From an uncultured Rhizobiaceae group bacterium (lineage in GTDB: Bacteria; Pseudomonadota; Alphaproteobacteria; Rhizobiales; Rhizobiaceae), in contig CALHBJ010000001.1 in the NCBI GenBank assembly GCA_937930845.1, positions 124,001 through 188,000 of the forward strand: 64,000 nucleotides of DNA, written 5' to 3'. Below are positions 36,235 through 45,855 of the stretch, one piece after another; the stretch's first letter is position 1; each line of letters starts with the position of its first letter. A model generated the notes under the pieces. The model was not told where the DNA came from and did not search any database. It saw only the letters and a program-made list of their open reading frames with translations. The translations under genes and the position numbers were made by a program.

Positions 36235-37431
36235 TCACGCTGCGTCGTTGTCCCGGTCGAGATAGAAGTCGCTTTGCAGATATTTGCTCAGGGCAAATCG
36301 TACCAACACACCAATTGCTGCGGCCACGGGCACTGCGATGAGCAAGCCGGTAAATCCCATTAACACGCCGAAGGCAGAGAGAGAGAACATCAGCCAGACC
36401 GGGTGTAGCCCGACACTCCCGCCAACAAGCTTGGGCTGCAAAAAATTACCTTCCATAAACTGGCCCAACGCGAATATGCCCGCGATCAGCAATATCCACG
36501 TGTAATCCGGCCAAAACTGAACAATGGCCACGCTGATGGACAGGATCAGTCCGACAATCGACCCCACAAATGGGATGAAGCTGACCAGCCCGGCAAACAT
36601 GCCAATCAACAAGCCAAAATTGAGCCCAGCCAGTGTGAGGCCGATGGCGTAGAACAGCCCCAGAATGAGGCACACCGACCCCTGCCCGCGCACGAAGCCC
36701 GCAATGGCGCCGTTGATATTGCCCGCGATCTCACGCAATTCGTTGCGATGGCGCAGCGGCAACCAGCCATCGATGCGTTCCACCATGTGATCCCAGTCCA
36801 GCAACAGGTAAAACGCAACAATGGGGGTAATCACAAACAGAGATATTACATCCACCAGCGCCTTGCCGGAACTCCAGATGGAGCCAAGCAGTTTGGTCAA
36901 CCATCCCGCGCCCTGTTGCAGCAGGCCATCCAGATTGCCCTGGATCTTGTCGGCACTTTCACCAATCAACCTGCGTAGCCATGGATTGTCGGTATCCACA
37001 ATGAGGTTTTGCAATCGCGAGACATAGGAAGGCATGCGCTCAATCAAACCAGCCAGTTGATTTGACAAGATGGGCACGAGAACGATCAGCGCCAGGACGA
37101 ATGTAATGATGAAAATAAGCAGGATAAGACAGGTTGCGAGCAAGCGGCTGGCCCCAATGGCCTCCAACCGGTCAGCCACCGGGTCCAGCAAATAAGCCAA
37201 TGCCATGCCCGCGATGAAAGGCAACAGGATTGAGCGAAATACCAGCAAAAACAAAACGAGAAAGACAAACGCCGCCAGCCAAAAATAGATTTGGCGGCGC
37301 ATGGTCATTGAGAATGCCAACCCGGTATCGTTCAACTCAGCGCCATCCTGCACGATCTGGGTTTTGGCAGGCCGTTTGCGCGCAGCTTTGGCCCGTGTCG
37401 ATTTGGCCGGTGGTTTGGACTCTTTGGTCAC
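36235..37431 (-). CDS. AI-2E/PerM-family membrane protein
   Basis: An integral membrane protein of 398 residues of the AI-2E transporter family. There are about seven to eight hydrophobic segments with a long amphipathic region (about 120-200) between the third and fourth, as in PerM. The family string GSIVGLILSISVA lies in the middle, and LLIAVPVAAAIGVLVRF lies near the C-terminus. The N-terminal 40 residues are strongly basic and cytoplasmic. Autoinducer export is known only for some members, so the substrate is open. The start overlaps the stop of the CDP-alcohol transferase gene by four bases. Confidence 0.88.
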   Translation of the reverse strand: MTKESKPPAKSTRAKAARKRPAKTQIVQDGAELNDTGLAFSMTMRRQIYFWLAAFVFLVLFLLVFRSILLPFIAGMALAYLLDPVADRLEAIGASRLLATCLILLIFIITFVLALIVLVPILSNQLAGLIERMPSYVSRLQNLIVDTDNPWLRRLIGESADKIQGNLDGLLQQGAGWLTKLLGSIWSSGKALVDVISLFVITPIVAFYLLLDWDHMVERIDGWLPLRHRNELREIAGNINGAIAGFVRGQGSVCLILGLFYAIGLTLAGLNFGLLIGMFAGLVSFIPFVGSIVGLILSISVAIVQFWPDYTWILLIAGIFALGQFMEGNFLQPKLVGGSVGLHPVWLMFSLSAFGVLMGFTGLLIAVPVAAAIGVLVRFALSKYLQSDFYLDRDNDAA

Positions 37432-38000
37432 TGTTCAGATTCCTCAACTGGCGGTTCTTCGCTCGGCTTGTCGGCGGAAAACAACGCCATGCCCTGAATG
37501 ATATAGGCTATCGTGGACAAGGCTGTCAGTAGCCCTGTGATGTAAATCATCACCAGCTTCAAAATCGGTGCTGACAGTTCAAACGCGAGCAGGCCTAACA
37601 CAAGTGCGGCCAGAACGATCTGGCTTAGGGTATTGAGTTTCGACACCCAGATCGGTTTGATCGTCACACTTTGTGCAAACAGAAAAGCCAGCATGACCCC
37701 GGCGACAATGAGCAGGTCGCGGCTGACAACAAGAATGGTCAGCCACACCGGCAATTGGTCAATCAATCCCAGCACAACGAATGTGGAGACCAGCAGAAGC
37801 TTGTCGGCAATTGGATCGAGGACCGTGCCAAAGTCGGAACGCTGGTCGAGGATACGCGCCAGCATGCCATCCACTGCATCGGAGATTCCCGCAGCCACGA
37901 ACAAATAGAACGCCGCCGTTGTGTGGCCCGTGATCAGTGCCCAGACCACAATGGGTACGGCCAGCACACGTCCAAGTGTGATCAGATTTGGTATTGTCAA
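37428..38000 (-). CDS. CDP-alcohol phosphatidyltransferase family protein
   Basis: A membrane enzyme of 190 residues with the CDP-alcohol transferase signature D-x2-DG-x2-AR-x8-G-x3-D-x3-D in SDAVDGMLAR...GTVLDPIADK (about 41-66). It transfers a phosphatidyl group from CDP-diacylglycerol to an alcohol. A second member, at 49680, sits in the usual pgsA position after uvrC, so this copy may act as a cardiolipin synthase of the CDP-alcohol type or a related enzyme; this is an inference. A Glu/Pro-rich tail ends the protein. It is the first gene of the run leading through perM, hdaA, ppk and ppx. Confidence 0.88.
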   Translation of the reverse strand: MTIPNLITLGRVLAVPIVVWALITGHTTAAFYLFVAAGISDAVDGMLARILDQRSDFGTVLDPIADKLLLVSTFVVLGLIDQLPVWLTILVVSRDLLIVAGVMLAFLFAQSVTIKPIWVSKLNTLSQIVLAALVLGLLAFELSAPILKLVMIYITGLLTALSTIAYIIQGMALFSADKPSEEPPVEESEQ

Positions 38001-38190
38001 TTATGTGTCCCGGTCCGGCGCTCGGATGGGCGTATTTTGCCGATCTCACCGGTAAATGGCAATAAGAGTACACTTTGTCAGTTTACTGCTATTTTCAAAC
38101 CACCAGCCCCGACAAATTCCGGTGATCCGAATTGACATCACCTGGCCTTGAGCCAAAGGTTTGACTCCTGCGATCTAAGGAATTGTCCCG

Positions 38191-38700
38191 ATGAAAAACA
38201 CTTTCAAATATCTGGCAGCTGCACTTGTACTGTTTGCGCTTGTTCAAACAACGGTGCAAGCGCTGGCTAAAGAAGAATGGGGCACAGGAACAGATCGTCA
38301 CGCAGGCTATTATTACCCCAAGCCCCAATCGGAAGAGACCTACACGTCCAATCTCACGCCGCTTCCTGGATCAGGGAAACGCACTCGAATTGGCTTTACC
38401 GTTGGCTTGAACGCCCAACAAAACAAGCGCGGGTTTCGCCCCGGATATCACATCTTTGCCAAAGGCGCGGATTCTCAAAAGATCATCATCGTTGCCACCG
38501 GCGACAATGAATACAACACGCTGTTTCGTTTGCGGGCCTTGATGGCGTCCCTGAGCGCCGAAGCACGGGCCTCACCGCTATTTTCCAAAGCCCGTTCGCC
38601 CGAAAGCCTCAACTTTCTTGATTTGATGAAATTGATTGGCGTCAAACGGGTGACCATCTCCGATGGCGCAACGATTGCCCATCAAATCGACATAAAGTGA
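38191..38700 (+). CDS. Small exported protein of unknown function, conserved in alphaproteobacteria
   Basis: A protein of 169 residues with a Sec signal peptide (about 1-26, ending QALAKEE). The mature part begins with RHAGYYYPKPQSEETYTS, and ends with a segment SLNFLDLMKLIGVKRVTISDG. I recall similar small proteins in many alphaproteobacteria, sometimes labelled, without good basis, as a molybdopterin-guanine dinucleotide protein. There is no enzyme motif. It lies between the CDP-alcohol transferase gene (divergent) and purM. Confidence 0.82.
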   Translation: MKNTFKYLAAALVLFALVQTTVQALAKEEWGTGTDRHAGYYYPKPQSEETYTSNLTPLPGSGKRTRIGFTVGLNAQQNKRGFRPGYHIFAKGADSQKIIIVATGDNEYNTLFRLRALMASLSAEARASPLFSKARSPESLNFLDLMKLIGVKRVTISDGATIAHQIDIK

Positions 38701-38796
38701 ACCCGTACTCAAATACATGAAAGTTGTTGGTGGATTGTTGGTGTGAACTGACGTTCAAAGCGAGACGCGATTGGGCCAAGCCGCTATAGAAGCGCC

Positions 38797-39867
38797 ATGA
38801 GCAGCGATGAACACAACAACCCTCCCCTTTCCTACGCGGATGCCGGTGTCGACATTTCCGCCGGCAATTCGCTTGTGGACACCATCAAACCGTTGATCGC
38901 CGCAACCGTGCGCTCCGGTGCCGATGGGGCGTTGGGAGGATTTGGGGGCGTATTTGATCTCAAGGCGACCGGCTATAAAGACCCGCTGCTGATCGCCGCC
39001 AATGACGGTGTTGGCACAAAACTGAAAATTGCCATTGATACGGGCCTGCACAACACGATTGGCATCGACCTGGTTGCCATGTGCGTCAATGATCTGATCG
39101 TGCAAGGCGCGGAACCGCTGTTCTTTCTCGACTATTTCGCGACGGGCAAACTGGACAATGGTGTTGCCGAACAGGTCATTTCAGGGATCGCCAGGGGCTG
39201 CACCGAGTCCGGATGTGCATTGATTGGTGGTGAGACCGCTGAAATGCCCGGCATGTACGCGCAGGGCGATTATGATCTGGCCGGGTTTTGCGTTGGTGCT
39301 GTTGAGCGCCAGGAACTATTGCCGCAAAAGGTCGCCAACGGTGACATTCTTTTAGGACTGGCCTCCAGCGGTGTGCATTCAAATGGCTATTCACTGGTGC
39401 GGCGCATTGTTGAACGCGCCGGTCTTGATTGGGCTGATCCTGCGCCCTTTGGCACCGCCACGCTGGCCGAAGAATTGCTCACCCCTACCCGTCTTTATGT
39501 GAAATCCCTATTGGCTGCCCTGAAACAGACAGATGGCATACGGGCGTTGGCTCATATTACCGGTGGCGGGCTGCTTGAAAACATTCCGCGCGTCTTGCCC
39601 GATGATCTTTGTGCACATATCGACCTGACCGCATTGCGCCCCTCACCGGTGTTTGGATGGATGCAACAGGTGGGCAATATTGATGAACGGGAAATGTTGC
39701 GCACCTTCAACTGTGGCGTTGGCATGGTTGTGGTTGTGAAACCTGATGCAGTTGAAGCTGTCACCGACATTCTGAATTCCGCGGGAGAAACCGTAAGCGT
39801 GATCGGGGAGTTGAACCCAAGCAAGGGCGAACCCGTGGTGTTTGACGGTGCCGTAGAATGGAACTGA
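38797..39867 (+). CDS. purM: Phosphoribosylformylglycinamidine cyclo-ligase (AIR synthase)
   Basis: The ATP-dependent enzyme of 356 residues that closes the imidazole ring in purine synthesis. The N-terminal [20 protein letters not shown], the ATP-loop region [10 protein letters not shown], and [11 protein letters not shown] followed by [12 protein letters not shown] are family strings. [11 protein letters not shown] and [16 protein letters not shown] complete the set. purN follows after four bases, making the usual purMN operon. Confidence 0.96.
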   Translation: MSSDEHNNPPLSYADAGVDISAGNSLVDTIKPLIAATVRSGADGALGGFGGVFDLKATGYKDPLLIAANDGVGTKLKIAIDTGLHNTIGIDLVAMCVNDLIVQGAEPLFFLDYFATGKLDNGVAEQVISGIARGCTESGCALIGGETAEMPGMYAQGDYDLAGFCVGAVERQELLPQKVANGDILLGLASSGVHSNGYSLVRRIVERAGLDWADPAPFGTATLAEELLTPTRLYVKSLLAALKQTDGIRALAHITGGGLLENIPRVLPDDLCAHIDLTALRPSPVFGWMQQVGNIDEREMLRTFNCGVGMVVVVKPDAVEAVTDILNSAGETVSVIGELNPSKGEPVVFDGAVEWN

Positions 39868-39871
39868 TCCT

Positions 39872-40534
39872 TTGACCAAGCTCAAGGTTGCGATTTTGAT
39901 TTCCGGTCGCGGCAGCAATATGGGTGCCCTGGCGCGGGCTGCGATGGATCCAGACTATCCGGTTGAAATCGTACTGGTTGTTTCAAATCGGCCCAATGTG
40001 GCCGGTTTGGATCTGGCCATAGAGCACGGGCTGACAGTGCGGGTCATTGATCACACGGAATACGACACACGCCGCGCCCACGAAGCCGCTGTCAATGAAG
40101 CACTTGAAGCGGTTGGTACGGAACTGGTTTGTCTGGCTGGATATATGCGCATTCTGGAAGAAGAATTCGTCAACTCCTGGAAGGGCCGGTTGATCAATAT
40201 TCACCCCAGCCTGTTGCCCGCCTTTCGCGGGGTGGACACCCACGAGCGCGCGCTTGAAAAAGGCGTTCGCATCCACGGATGTTCAGCTCATTTTGTCACC
40301 GCAGAGCTGGATGGTGGTCCGATAATCGCCCAGGCGGCCGTGCCCATTACTCCCGGTGATACGGCTCAAACGCTGGCCGAACGGGTTTTGGATGCCGAAC
40401 ACATGCTTTACCCCCACGTGGTGGCCCTGATTGCGACCCGGAAAATTCGCTGGGCCGGGCAATCGGTTGCCCATGCCAGGGAAGTCGGCGTGAAAGACCT
40501 GGCATTCATGCTGCCCCTGCCCGGTCAAAACTAA
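39872..40534 (+). CDS. purN: Phosphoribosylglycinamide formyltransferase (GART)
   Basis: The formyltetrahydrofolate-dependent enzyme of 220 residues in step three of purine synthesis. The catalytic residues are Asn109 and His111 in LINIHPSLLPAF and Asp147 in TAELDGGPII. The phosphate loop is SGRGSNMGAL. It starts with TTG at 39872, the only start that gives the family N-terminus (MTKLKVAILISGRG), four bases after purM. It converges with the molybdopterin oxidoreductase gene, two stops being separated by one base. Confidence 0.95.
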   Translation: MTKLKVAILISGRGSNMGALARAAMDPDYPVEIVLVVSNRPNVAGLDLAIEHGLTVRVIDHTEYDTRRAHEAAVNEALEAVGTELVCLAGYMRILEEEFVNSWKGRLINIHPSLLPAFRGVDTHERALEKGVRIHGCSAHFVTAELDGGPIIAQAAVPITPGDTAQTLAERVLDAEHMLYPHVVALIATRKIRWAGQSVAHAREVGVKDLAFMLPLPGQN

Positions 40535-40535
40535 A

Positions 40536-42641
40536 TCAGTCCAACCGTTCAATGCGCACTTTCGTGTCGTGAAATGCCGCTCCCCCATGGGGTGCACACG
40601 TATCGGCACTGGTGAGTGTGTTAATGCCTTTGCCATCTTCATGGGCGTGGTTTGGATACAGGCCTTCCGCCACCAGAACCCCGCGCTTGAGGCCTTCAAA
40701 TATCTGCACATGCACAATCACCGCACCGCGCTGGTTGATGAGGCGAACCTTGTCACCATCCGCCACCCCCTGCTCAGCCGCATTGTCAGGGCGGATCATG
40801 ACGGTCGGGCGTTTCTCGCGTTTTTGCGAACCGGGTGTTTCGTTGAAAGTGGAATTAAGGAAAGAGCGCGCAGGCGACGTGACCAGGCGGAACGGATGCG
40901 CCGCATCGACCGTTTCAATTATCTCCCAATAGTCGGGCAATGTGGGCGCTTCGATAACCGGTCCCTGCAGGCCCATCGAAGCCGGAGGCGCGCCCCAGGG
41001 CACATTAAACCAGTCTGCCTTGAGGTGAAACTTGCCGTCTGAATGTCCAAAACCATTCACATAATGGCTGTCTTCAAAGGACGGCTGACAATCGATCCAT
41101 TTATTCTTGCGCAATTCGTCCAGTGTTCCACGGCCGCTGGTTTGCAACAGATCATCAATCAATTCATTTGCGGTCCTGCCGAATCCGGCATTATGGGATA
41201 CGCCCAACCGCTTCGCCAATTCTTCGACAACAAATAAATTGCTTCGACAATGCGCCGGGCCATCAATCAGTTTGGGGCCAAGAATAATGTGCTGATGCCC
41301 GCCGCCCCGGTATATATCGTCATGTTCCATGAACATGGTGGCGGGCAGAACAATATCCGCCATCAGGGCGGTTTCCGTCATGAACTGTTCATGGACAGCA
41401 ACAAACAAATTATCGCGGGCAAAGCCGCGTTTTACCAGTTCCTGTTCGGGGGCAACGCTGACGGGATTGGTGTTCTGGATCAACATCGCCGTCACATCAG
41501 GACCGCCCTGCAGGGCTTCCTCGTCGCCGGTCAGCACCCTGCCAATCTTGGATTGGTCAAGTGTGCGGATCGTTTTGTCCTGCAAGGCAGTTCCCTTGAT
41601 GTGGGCACTGTTCAATCCGAAAATATCCGCATTGGTGTGCATGGCACCGCCGCCTTCATATTGCCAGGCACCCAGCACCGTGGCGATGGAGGCGGCTGCA
41701 TGCATGTTAACGGCACCATTGCGCGAACGGGTGAAGCCATAGCCAAGTCGCAAATAGGCGCGCGGACGTTCACCCAGCAAGGCCGCAAATGTTTCAATTT
41801 GTTCAACCGAAAGCCCGGTTATGTCAGCAGCCCATTGCGGTGTTCTTGATTGCAAATGTGATTCAAGTTCGCCTGGCACATCGCTGTAACGATTGAGGAA
41901 TTCGCGATCTGCATTGTCGTCACGAAAGAGGCAATGCATCACGGCGCAAGCCAAGGCACCATCGGTGCCCGGTTTCAGGCACAGGGCCAGATCGGCCTGT
42001 TTCATGGTGTCATTGTGATAGACATCAATCACGACAATCTTGGCGTTGCGGTTTTTGCGCGCTTTAACGGCATGGGTCATGACATTGATCTGGGTCGAAA
42101 CGGCATTGGTGCCCCAAATCACCACGCAGTCTGACACTGCCATTTCACGGGGGTCCGGCCCGACCAATGTGCCGGTAGCCGCCGAAAAACCGGTCCAGGC
42201 ATTGTTGATGCAAATGGTATCAAACTGGTTCGACCAGCGCTTTGCATGGCGCAAACGATGGATGGAATCGCGCTGCACCAGCCCCATTGTCCCCGCATAG
42301 ATATAGGGCCAGACGGTCTCGCTGCCGAGTTTCTGTTCCGCCTGAACAAACCTCTCGGCAATTTCATCAAGGGCAGCTTCCCAGGAGATATCGGCCCAGT
42401 TGCCACTGCCTTTTTCCCCGCGTCTCACCTTTGGTTTCAGCAATCGGTCGGGGTGGTGAATGCGTTCGGCATAGCGCGCGACTTTCGCACAAATCACCCC
42501 ATCGGTGTAGGTGTTGTCAGCAGCCCCGCGCACCCGGCCAATGGTGGTGCCATCAATCACTTCCACATCTAGCGCACAGGTTGACGGGCAATCGTGGGGA
42601 CATGCGGAATGCAATGTCCTGGAATTCACGGGCTTGTTCAT
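40536..42641 (-). CDS. Molybdopterin-dependent oxidoreductase with a 4Fe-4S site
   Basis: A protein of 701 residues of the DMSO-reductase superfamily, binding bis-MGD with molybdenum or tungsten. The N-terminal iron-sulfur ligands are Cys14, Cys18 and Cys22 in ACPHDCPSTC and Cys51 in GVICAKV. Domain order matches single-subunit enzymes, with a C-terminal molydopterin-dinucleotide-binding domain (RLINQRGAVIVHVQI). There is no Tat signal, so it is cytoplasmic. No partner electron-transfer subunits are adjacent, and I cannot assign the substrate. The metal-ligand residue was not clear to me in the INNAWTG segment. TupABC and MoaDE in the window would supply metal and cofactor. Confidence 0.88.
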   Translation of the reverse strand: MNKPVNSRTLHSACPHDCPSTCALDVEVIDGTTIGRVRGAADNTYTDGVICAKVARYAERIHHPDRLLKPKVRRGEKGSGNWADISWEAALDEIAERFVQAEQKLGSETVWPYIYAGTMGLVQRDSIHRLRHAKRWSNQFDTICINNAWTGFSAATGTLVGPDPREMAVSDCVVIWGTNAVSTQINVMTHAVKARKNRNAKIVVIDVYHNDTMKQADLALCLKPGTDGALACAVMHCLFRDDNADREFLNRYSDVPGELESHLQSRTPQWAADITGLSVEQIETFAALLGERPRAYLRLGYGFTRSRNGAVNMHAAASIATVLGAWQYEGGGAMHTNADIFGLNSAHIKGTALQDKTIRTLDQSKIGRVLTGDEEALQGGPDVTAMLIQNTNPVSVAPEQELVKRGFARDNLFVAVHEQFMTETALMADIVLPATMFMEHDDIYRGGGHQHIILGPKLIDGPAHCRSNLFVVEELAKRLGVSHNAGFGRTANELIDDLLQTSGRGTLDELRKNKWIDCQPSFEDSHYVNGFGHSDGKFHLKADWFNVPWGAPPASMGLQGPVIEAPTLPDYWEIIETVDAAHPFRLVTSPARSFLNSTFNETPGSQKREKRPTVMIRPDNAAEQGVADGDKVRLINQRGAVIVHVQIFEGLKRGVLVAEGLYPNHAHEDGKGINTLTSADTCAPHGGAAFHDTKVRIERLD

Positions 42642-42784
42642 CTGGCTTACCTATTCACGTGTTCAAAACACTGATAGCAAGCCCTACGCTTCGCGCCAAA
42701 CACAGATATGCGCAAAATGCTGCCACACGTGGCTGAACCGGGGAATTTGGTTCACCATTGCGGTGCGACATCAGGACTTTGCAG

Positions 42785-43621
42785 ATGAATTACCGACACG
42801 CCTATCACGCTGGCAATTTTGCAGATGTGTTCAAACATATTCTGCTGACCCGTTTGATTGCCTATCTCAAGCGCAAGGACAAAGCCTTTCGCGTTTACGA
42901 CACCCACGCCGGAATTGGCTTCTATGATCTTGATGCGGAAGAAGCGCAGAAAACCCAGGAATGGAAATTGGGCGTGGGGCGTGTTCTTGACGCCAATCCG
43001 CCAAAGGAAATTGAAGCCTTGATCAGCGACTGGCGTGCTGCGGTGGCCGCGTCCGGTGAAGGCCGTTATCCGGGATCGCCTGCCATCGCCCGACACCTGT
43101 TGCGCAAACAGGACCGCCTGTCGCTGTATGAACTGCACCCGGAAGATTTTCCGGTACTGGCAGGCAATTTTTCCAATGACTATCAGACCCGCCTACTCAA
43201 CCTGGACGGCTGGCTGGCAGCCGGTGCCCATATACCGCCCAAGGAAGCCCGTGGCCTGATGCTGATTGATCCGCCATTTGAAGATGGTGATGACTTTGAC
43301 CGCATGATTGACGCTCTCAACAAAGCCCGCAAGCGATGGGCGGGCGGCACTATCGCACTTTGGTATCCGGTCAAGAGGCGCAGCCATACCGACGAATGGC
43401 TGGAAACCCTTCGCCTGCTGAAATTTCCTGATCTGATTGACGTACAATTGTCGATTCGCGATCCAAGAACAGCCACCACACTCAATGGGTGCGGCATGGT
43501 GATCGCCAATCCGCCCTACACCCTGCGCAGTGAGCTGGGCATGTTGATGCCCTGGCTGCGGGATACGCTGCGCGAGGAAAAAGGCGCTGATTTTCGGATT
43601 CAGGACTTATCTGCGCGGTGA
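42785..43621 (+). CDS. rlmJ: 23S rRNA (adenine(2030)-N6)-methyltransferase
   Basis: A SAM-dependent methyltransferase of 278 residues that modifies A2030 (E. coli numbering) of 23S rRNA. The typical N-terminus MNYRHAYHAGNFADVFKH is present. The SAM-binding region YDTHAGIG follows, and the N6-adenine catalytic motif is LIDPPFE (about 155-161). The ATG at 42785 has GGA nine bases upstream; an in-frame ATG at 42758 is not family-like. Confidence 0.93.
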   Translation: MNYRHAYHAGNFADVFKHILLTRLIAYLKRKDKAFRVYDTHAGIGFYDLDAEEAQKTQEWKLGVGRVLDANPPKEIEALISDWRAAVAASGEGRYPGSPAIARHLLRKQDRLSLYELHPEDFPVLAGNFSNDYQTRLLNLDGWLAAGAHIPPKEARGLMLIDPPFEDGDDFDRMIDALNKARKRWAGGTIALWYPVKRRSHTDEWLETLRLLKFPDLIDVQLSIRDPRTATTLNGCGMVIANPPYTLRSELGMLMPWLRDTLREEKGADFRIQDLSAR

Positions 43622-43700
43622 ACACAAGCGGGATTAACTTGACCGAAAACGCGCCATGGGAAATGCTTGTTGTGAGATTCCATTTGTTCGAAGTCGTTTC

Positions 43701-44138
43701 ATGATTACTGCGCTAAAGAAGTTTGGGTTTTTCGTGCTGGCAATGGCCGGTGTGCTGGGCGCGCCTGCCCCCACAAGTGCCGGTCCGCTTGATTTGCTGG
43801 TCAGTCCGTCATTTCCCCAATGCCACGACGAAAAAGTGCTGGGCAAAATCGTTAAACGGTTTAACTGGGCGGAAGACTACAACTGGAAGCGTGGGTTTTA
43901 CCTCAAGGATATTGAACGGGTGCGCGAACGGGTCGTTCAAGATGGTGAACACCGGTTGATTCCACGGCGCTATTGCCGTGCTCATGCACAATTGACCAAT
44001 GGCCGCCATCCCACCTTGTATTACCTCATAGAAGGTGGACAGGGATTTGCAGGCAACAGTTTCAACGTGGAATTTTGCCTGGGTGGATATGACCGCTGGA
44101 ACGAATATGACGGCTCATGCCGTGTGTTGCGTTACTGA
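43701..44138 (+). CDS. Small exported protein of unknown function
   Basis: A protein of 145 residues with a signal peptide (hydrophobic about 8-22, ending PTSAGP). The mature domain has four cysteines (in PQCHDE, RRYCRAH, VEFCLGG and GSCRVLRY), which could form two disulfides after export. It includes the basic segment NWKRGFYLKDIERVRERV. I do not recognise a family. The ATG at 43701 fits the signal peptide; a start at 43656 would add 15 residues including two cysteines. It follows rlmJ on the same strand. Confidence 0.8.
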   Translation: MITALKKFGFFVLAMAGVLGAPAPTSAGPLDLLVSPSFPQCHDEKVLGKIVKRFNWAEDYNWKRGFYLKDIERVRERVVQDGEHRLIPRRYCRAHAQLTNGRHPTLYYLIEGGQGFAGNSFNVEFCLGGYDRWNEYDGSCRVLRY

Positions 44139-44193
44139 TCAATCCGTCGCTCCACACCCTATTGATTTTTATTATATTTGAAGGACTTGCCCC

Positions 44194-44790
44194 ATGAAAC
44201 TCCTTTACGCGGCTGCGTCTCCCTATGTAGCCAAGGCCGCCATGGCCGCCCGGTTTGCCGGTGTAGATATTGAGATTGTCAATGTGGACGCCACCAATGG
44301 TGACCCGGTGTTGAACGCCGCCAACCCGCTTGGCAAAATTCCCTGTCTGGTCCTCGACAATGGTATTGGCCTTTACGACAGCCGCACCATAACGCGCCAT
44401 CTGGATCGGGTGAGTAATGGCAAGCTGTTTCCCACCAATGCAGACGATCTCTTGGGGGCCGAACTGATGGAAGCCCATTGTGACGGCATAAATGATGTGG
44501 CGGTGGGGTATATATATGAAATGCGCTTTCGCCCCGAAGAAAAGGTATACCAACCCTGGCTCGACCGCCTTTGGGGCAAGGCGGAAAATGCGCTGGATGC
44601 CCTCAAGGGCAACCTGCCGCCTTCGGGGTCCGATGCCCATATCGGCAGCATTGCGCTGGCATCGAGCCTCGGTTACCTCGATTTGCGGTTTTCGGGAAAA
44701 TGGGAAAACGGGCGTGACGAATTGGTCGCCTGGGCAGCAGAGTTTGCGCACGCACATCCCCAGCTAAAAGAATTATACCCGCACGCTTGA
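44194..44790 (+). CDS. Glutathione S-transferase family protein
   Basis: A protein of 198 residues with a thioredoxin-like N-terminal domain (MKLLYAAASPYVAKAAMAAR) and an all-helical C-terminal domain (about 85-198). The glutathione-binding cis-Pro and Ser region is NPLGKIPCLVLDNG followed by LYDSRTITRHL. It is most likely a small detoxification or thiol-transfer protein; its electrophile is unknown. An AAGGACTTG stretch precedes the ATG. Confidence 0.9.
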   Translation: MKLLYAAASPYVAKAAMAARFAGVDIEIVNVDATNGDPVLNAANPLGKIPCLVLDNGIGLYDSRTITRHLDRVSNGKLFPTNADDLLGAELMEAHCDGINDVAVGYIYEMRFRPEEKVYQPWLDRLWGKAENALDALKGNLPPSGSDAHIGSIALASSLGYLDLRFSGKWENGRDELVAWAAEFAHAHPQLKELYPHA

Positions 44791-44882
44791 ACTTTGCCGT
44801 CAGCATAACCAGCTAATGCCGATAACCTGTGCGTGTGTTGGGGACGCACAAAGGCGCACAAAATCATTATTCGGATTGCTTA

Positions 44883-45824
44883 ATGCTGACCTATCTATTG
44901 TTCTCGCTCGGCCTGCTCATGCTTGTTTTCGGGGGAGATTGGCTCGTTAAGGGCGCAGTGGCGATAGCAGAACGGTCGGGCATTCCGCCATTGGTCATTG
45001 GCCTGACAATCGTTGCATTTGGCACATCCGCCCCGGAACTAGTTATCTCGCTGAAAGCCGCCCTCACCAATCAGGGCGGCATCGCTGTTGGCAATGTGGT
45101 TGGTTCCAACATCGCCAATGTGTTGTTGGTTCTTGGCGTACCGGCGCTGTTTTCCACCATTACCGGCAGCGAAAAGGGCATGAAAACGACCCTGTCGTTC
45201 CTCATTGCCGTAACCATCATGTTCATGGTGATGATGTATTACGGCCCGATCAACCGGTCGGACGGCTTGATGCTGCTGGTGGCGTTGGGCCTGTTTCTTT
45301 CCCTGCAATTTAATGCGGCGCGCCGACATCAGCATGAAGTTGACGATTACCATGATGAATTGGGAGAAATTCCCACCAGCATGGGCGTTATTTTGTCCTA
45401 TCTCATTGGTGGACTTGTGCTCTTGCCAATTGGCGCATCCATCGCGGTGGATTCGGCTGCCGACATTGCCCGCGCCTGGAATGTTTCGGAAGAGGTGATT
45501 GGGCTGACAATTGTTGCGATCGGCACCAGCCTGCCGGAACTGGTGACGGGAATCATGGCCGCGCGCCACAACAACACATCCGTTGCCGTGGGCAATATCA
45601 TCGGTTCAAATCTGTTCAACATTGCGGCAATTATGGGCGTGACAGCCACCGTGGTCGACGTGCCTGTGGGTACGCATATCCTCAGTTTCGACATGTGGGT
45701 CATGCTGTTTACAACGATATTGCTGATTGCATTGCCGATATTCCACCTGGAGCTGCGGCGCATGGCCGGGCTTGTGCTGACCGGCTCCTATGTGGCTTAT
45801 CTTGTGATAACTGCTGCGTTTTAG
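44883..45824 (+). CDS. Calcium/sodium antiporter (CaCA family, YrbG-like)
   Basis: An inner-membrane cation exchanger of 313 residues with about ten membrane segments. The two inverted alpha repeats are evident: FGTSAPELVISL...AVGNVVGSNIANVLL in the first half and IGTSLPELVTGI...AVGNIIGSNLFNIAA in the second. The acidic residues in both GTSxPEL motifs, needed for cation binding, are kept. The ATG at 44883 gives the normal YrbG-like N-terminus; an upstream in-frame start at 44829 is not supported. Confidence 0.92.
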   Translation: MLTYLLFSLGLLMLVFGGDWLVKGAVAIAERSGIPPLVIGLTIVAFGTSAPELVISLKAALTNQGGIAVGNVVGSNIANVLLVLGVPALFSTITGSEKGMKTTLSFLIAVTIMFMVMMYYGPINRSDGLMLLVALGLFLSLQFNAARRHQHEVDDYHDELGEIPTSMGVILSYLIGGLVLLPIGASIAVDSAADIARAWNVSEEVIGLTIVAIGTSLPELVTGIMAARHNNTSVAVGNIIGSNLFNIAAIMGVTATVVDVPVGTHILSFDMWVMLFTTILLIALPIFHLELRRMAGLVLTGSYVAYLVITAAF

Positions 45825-45855
45825 AGCCGGACTTTTAGTGAGGGGTGGATTGGGA

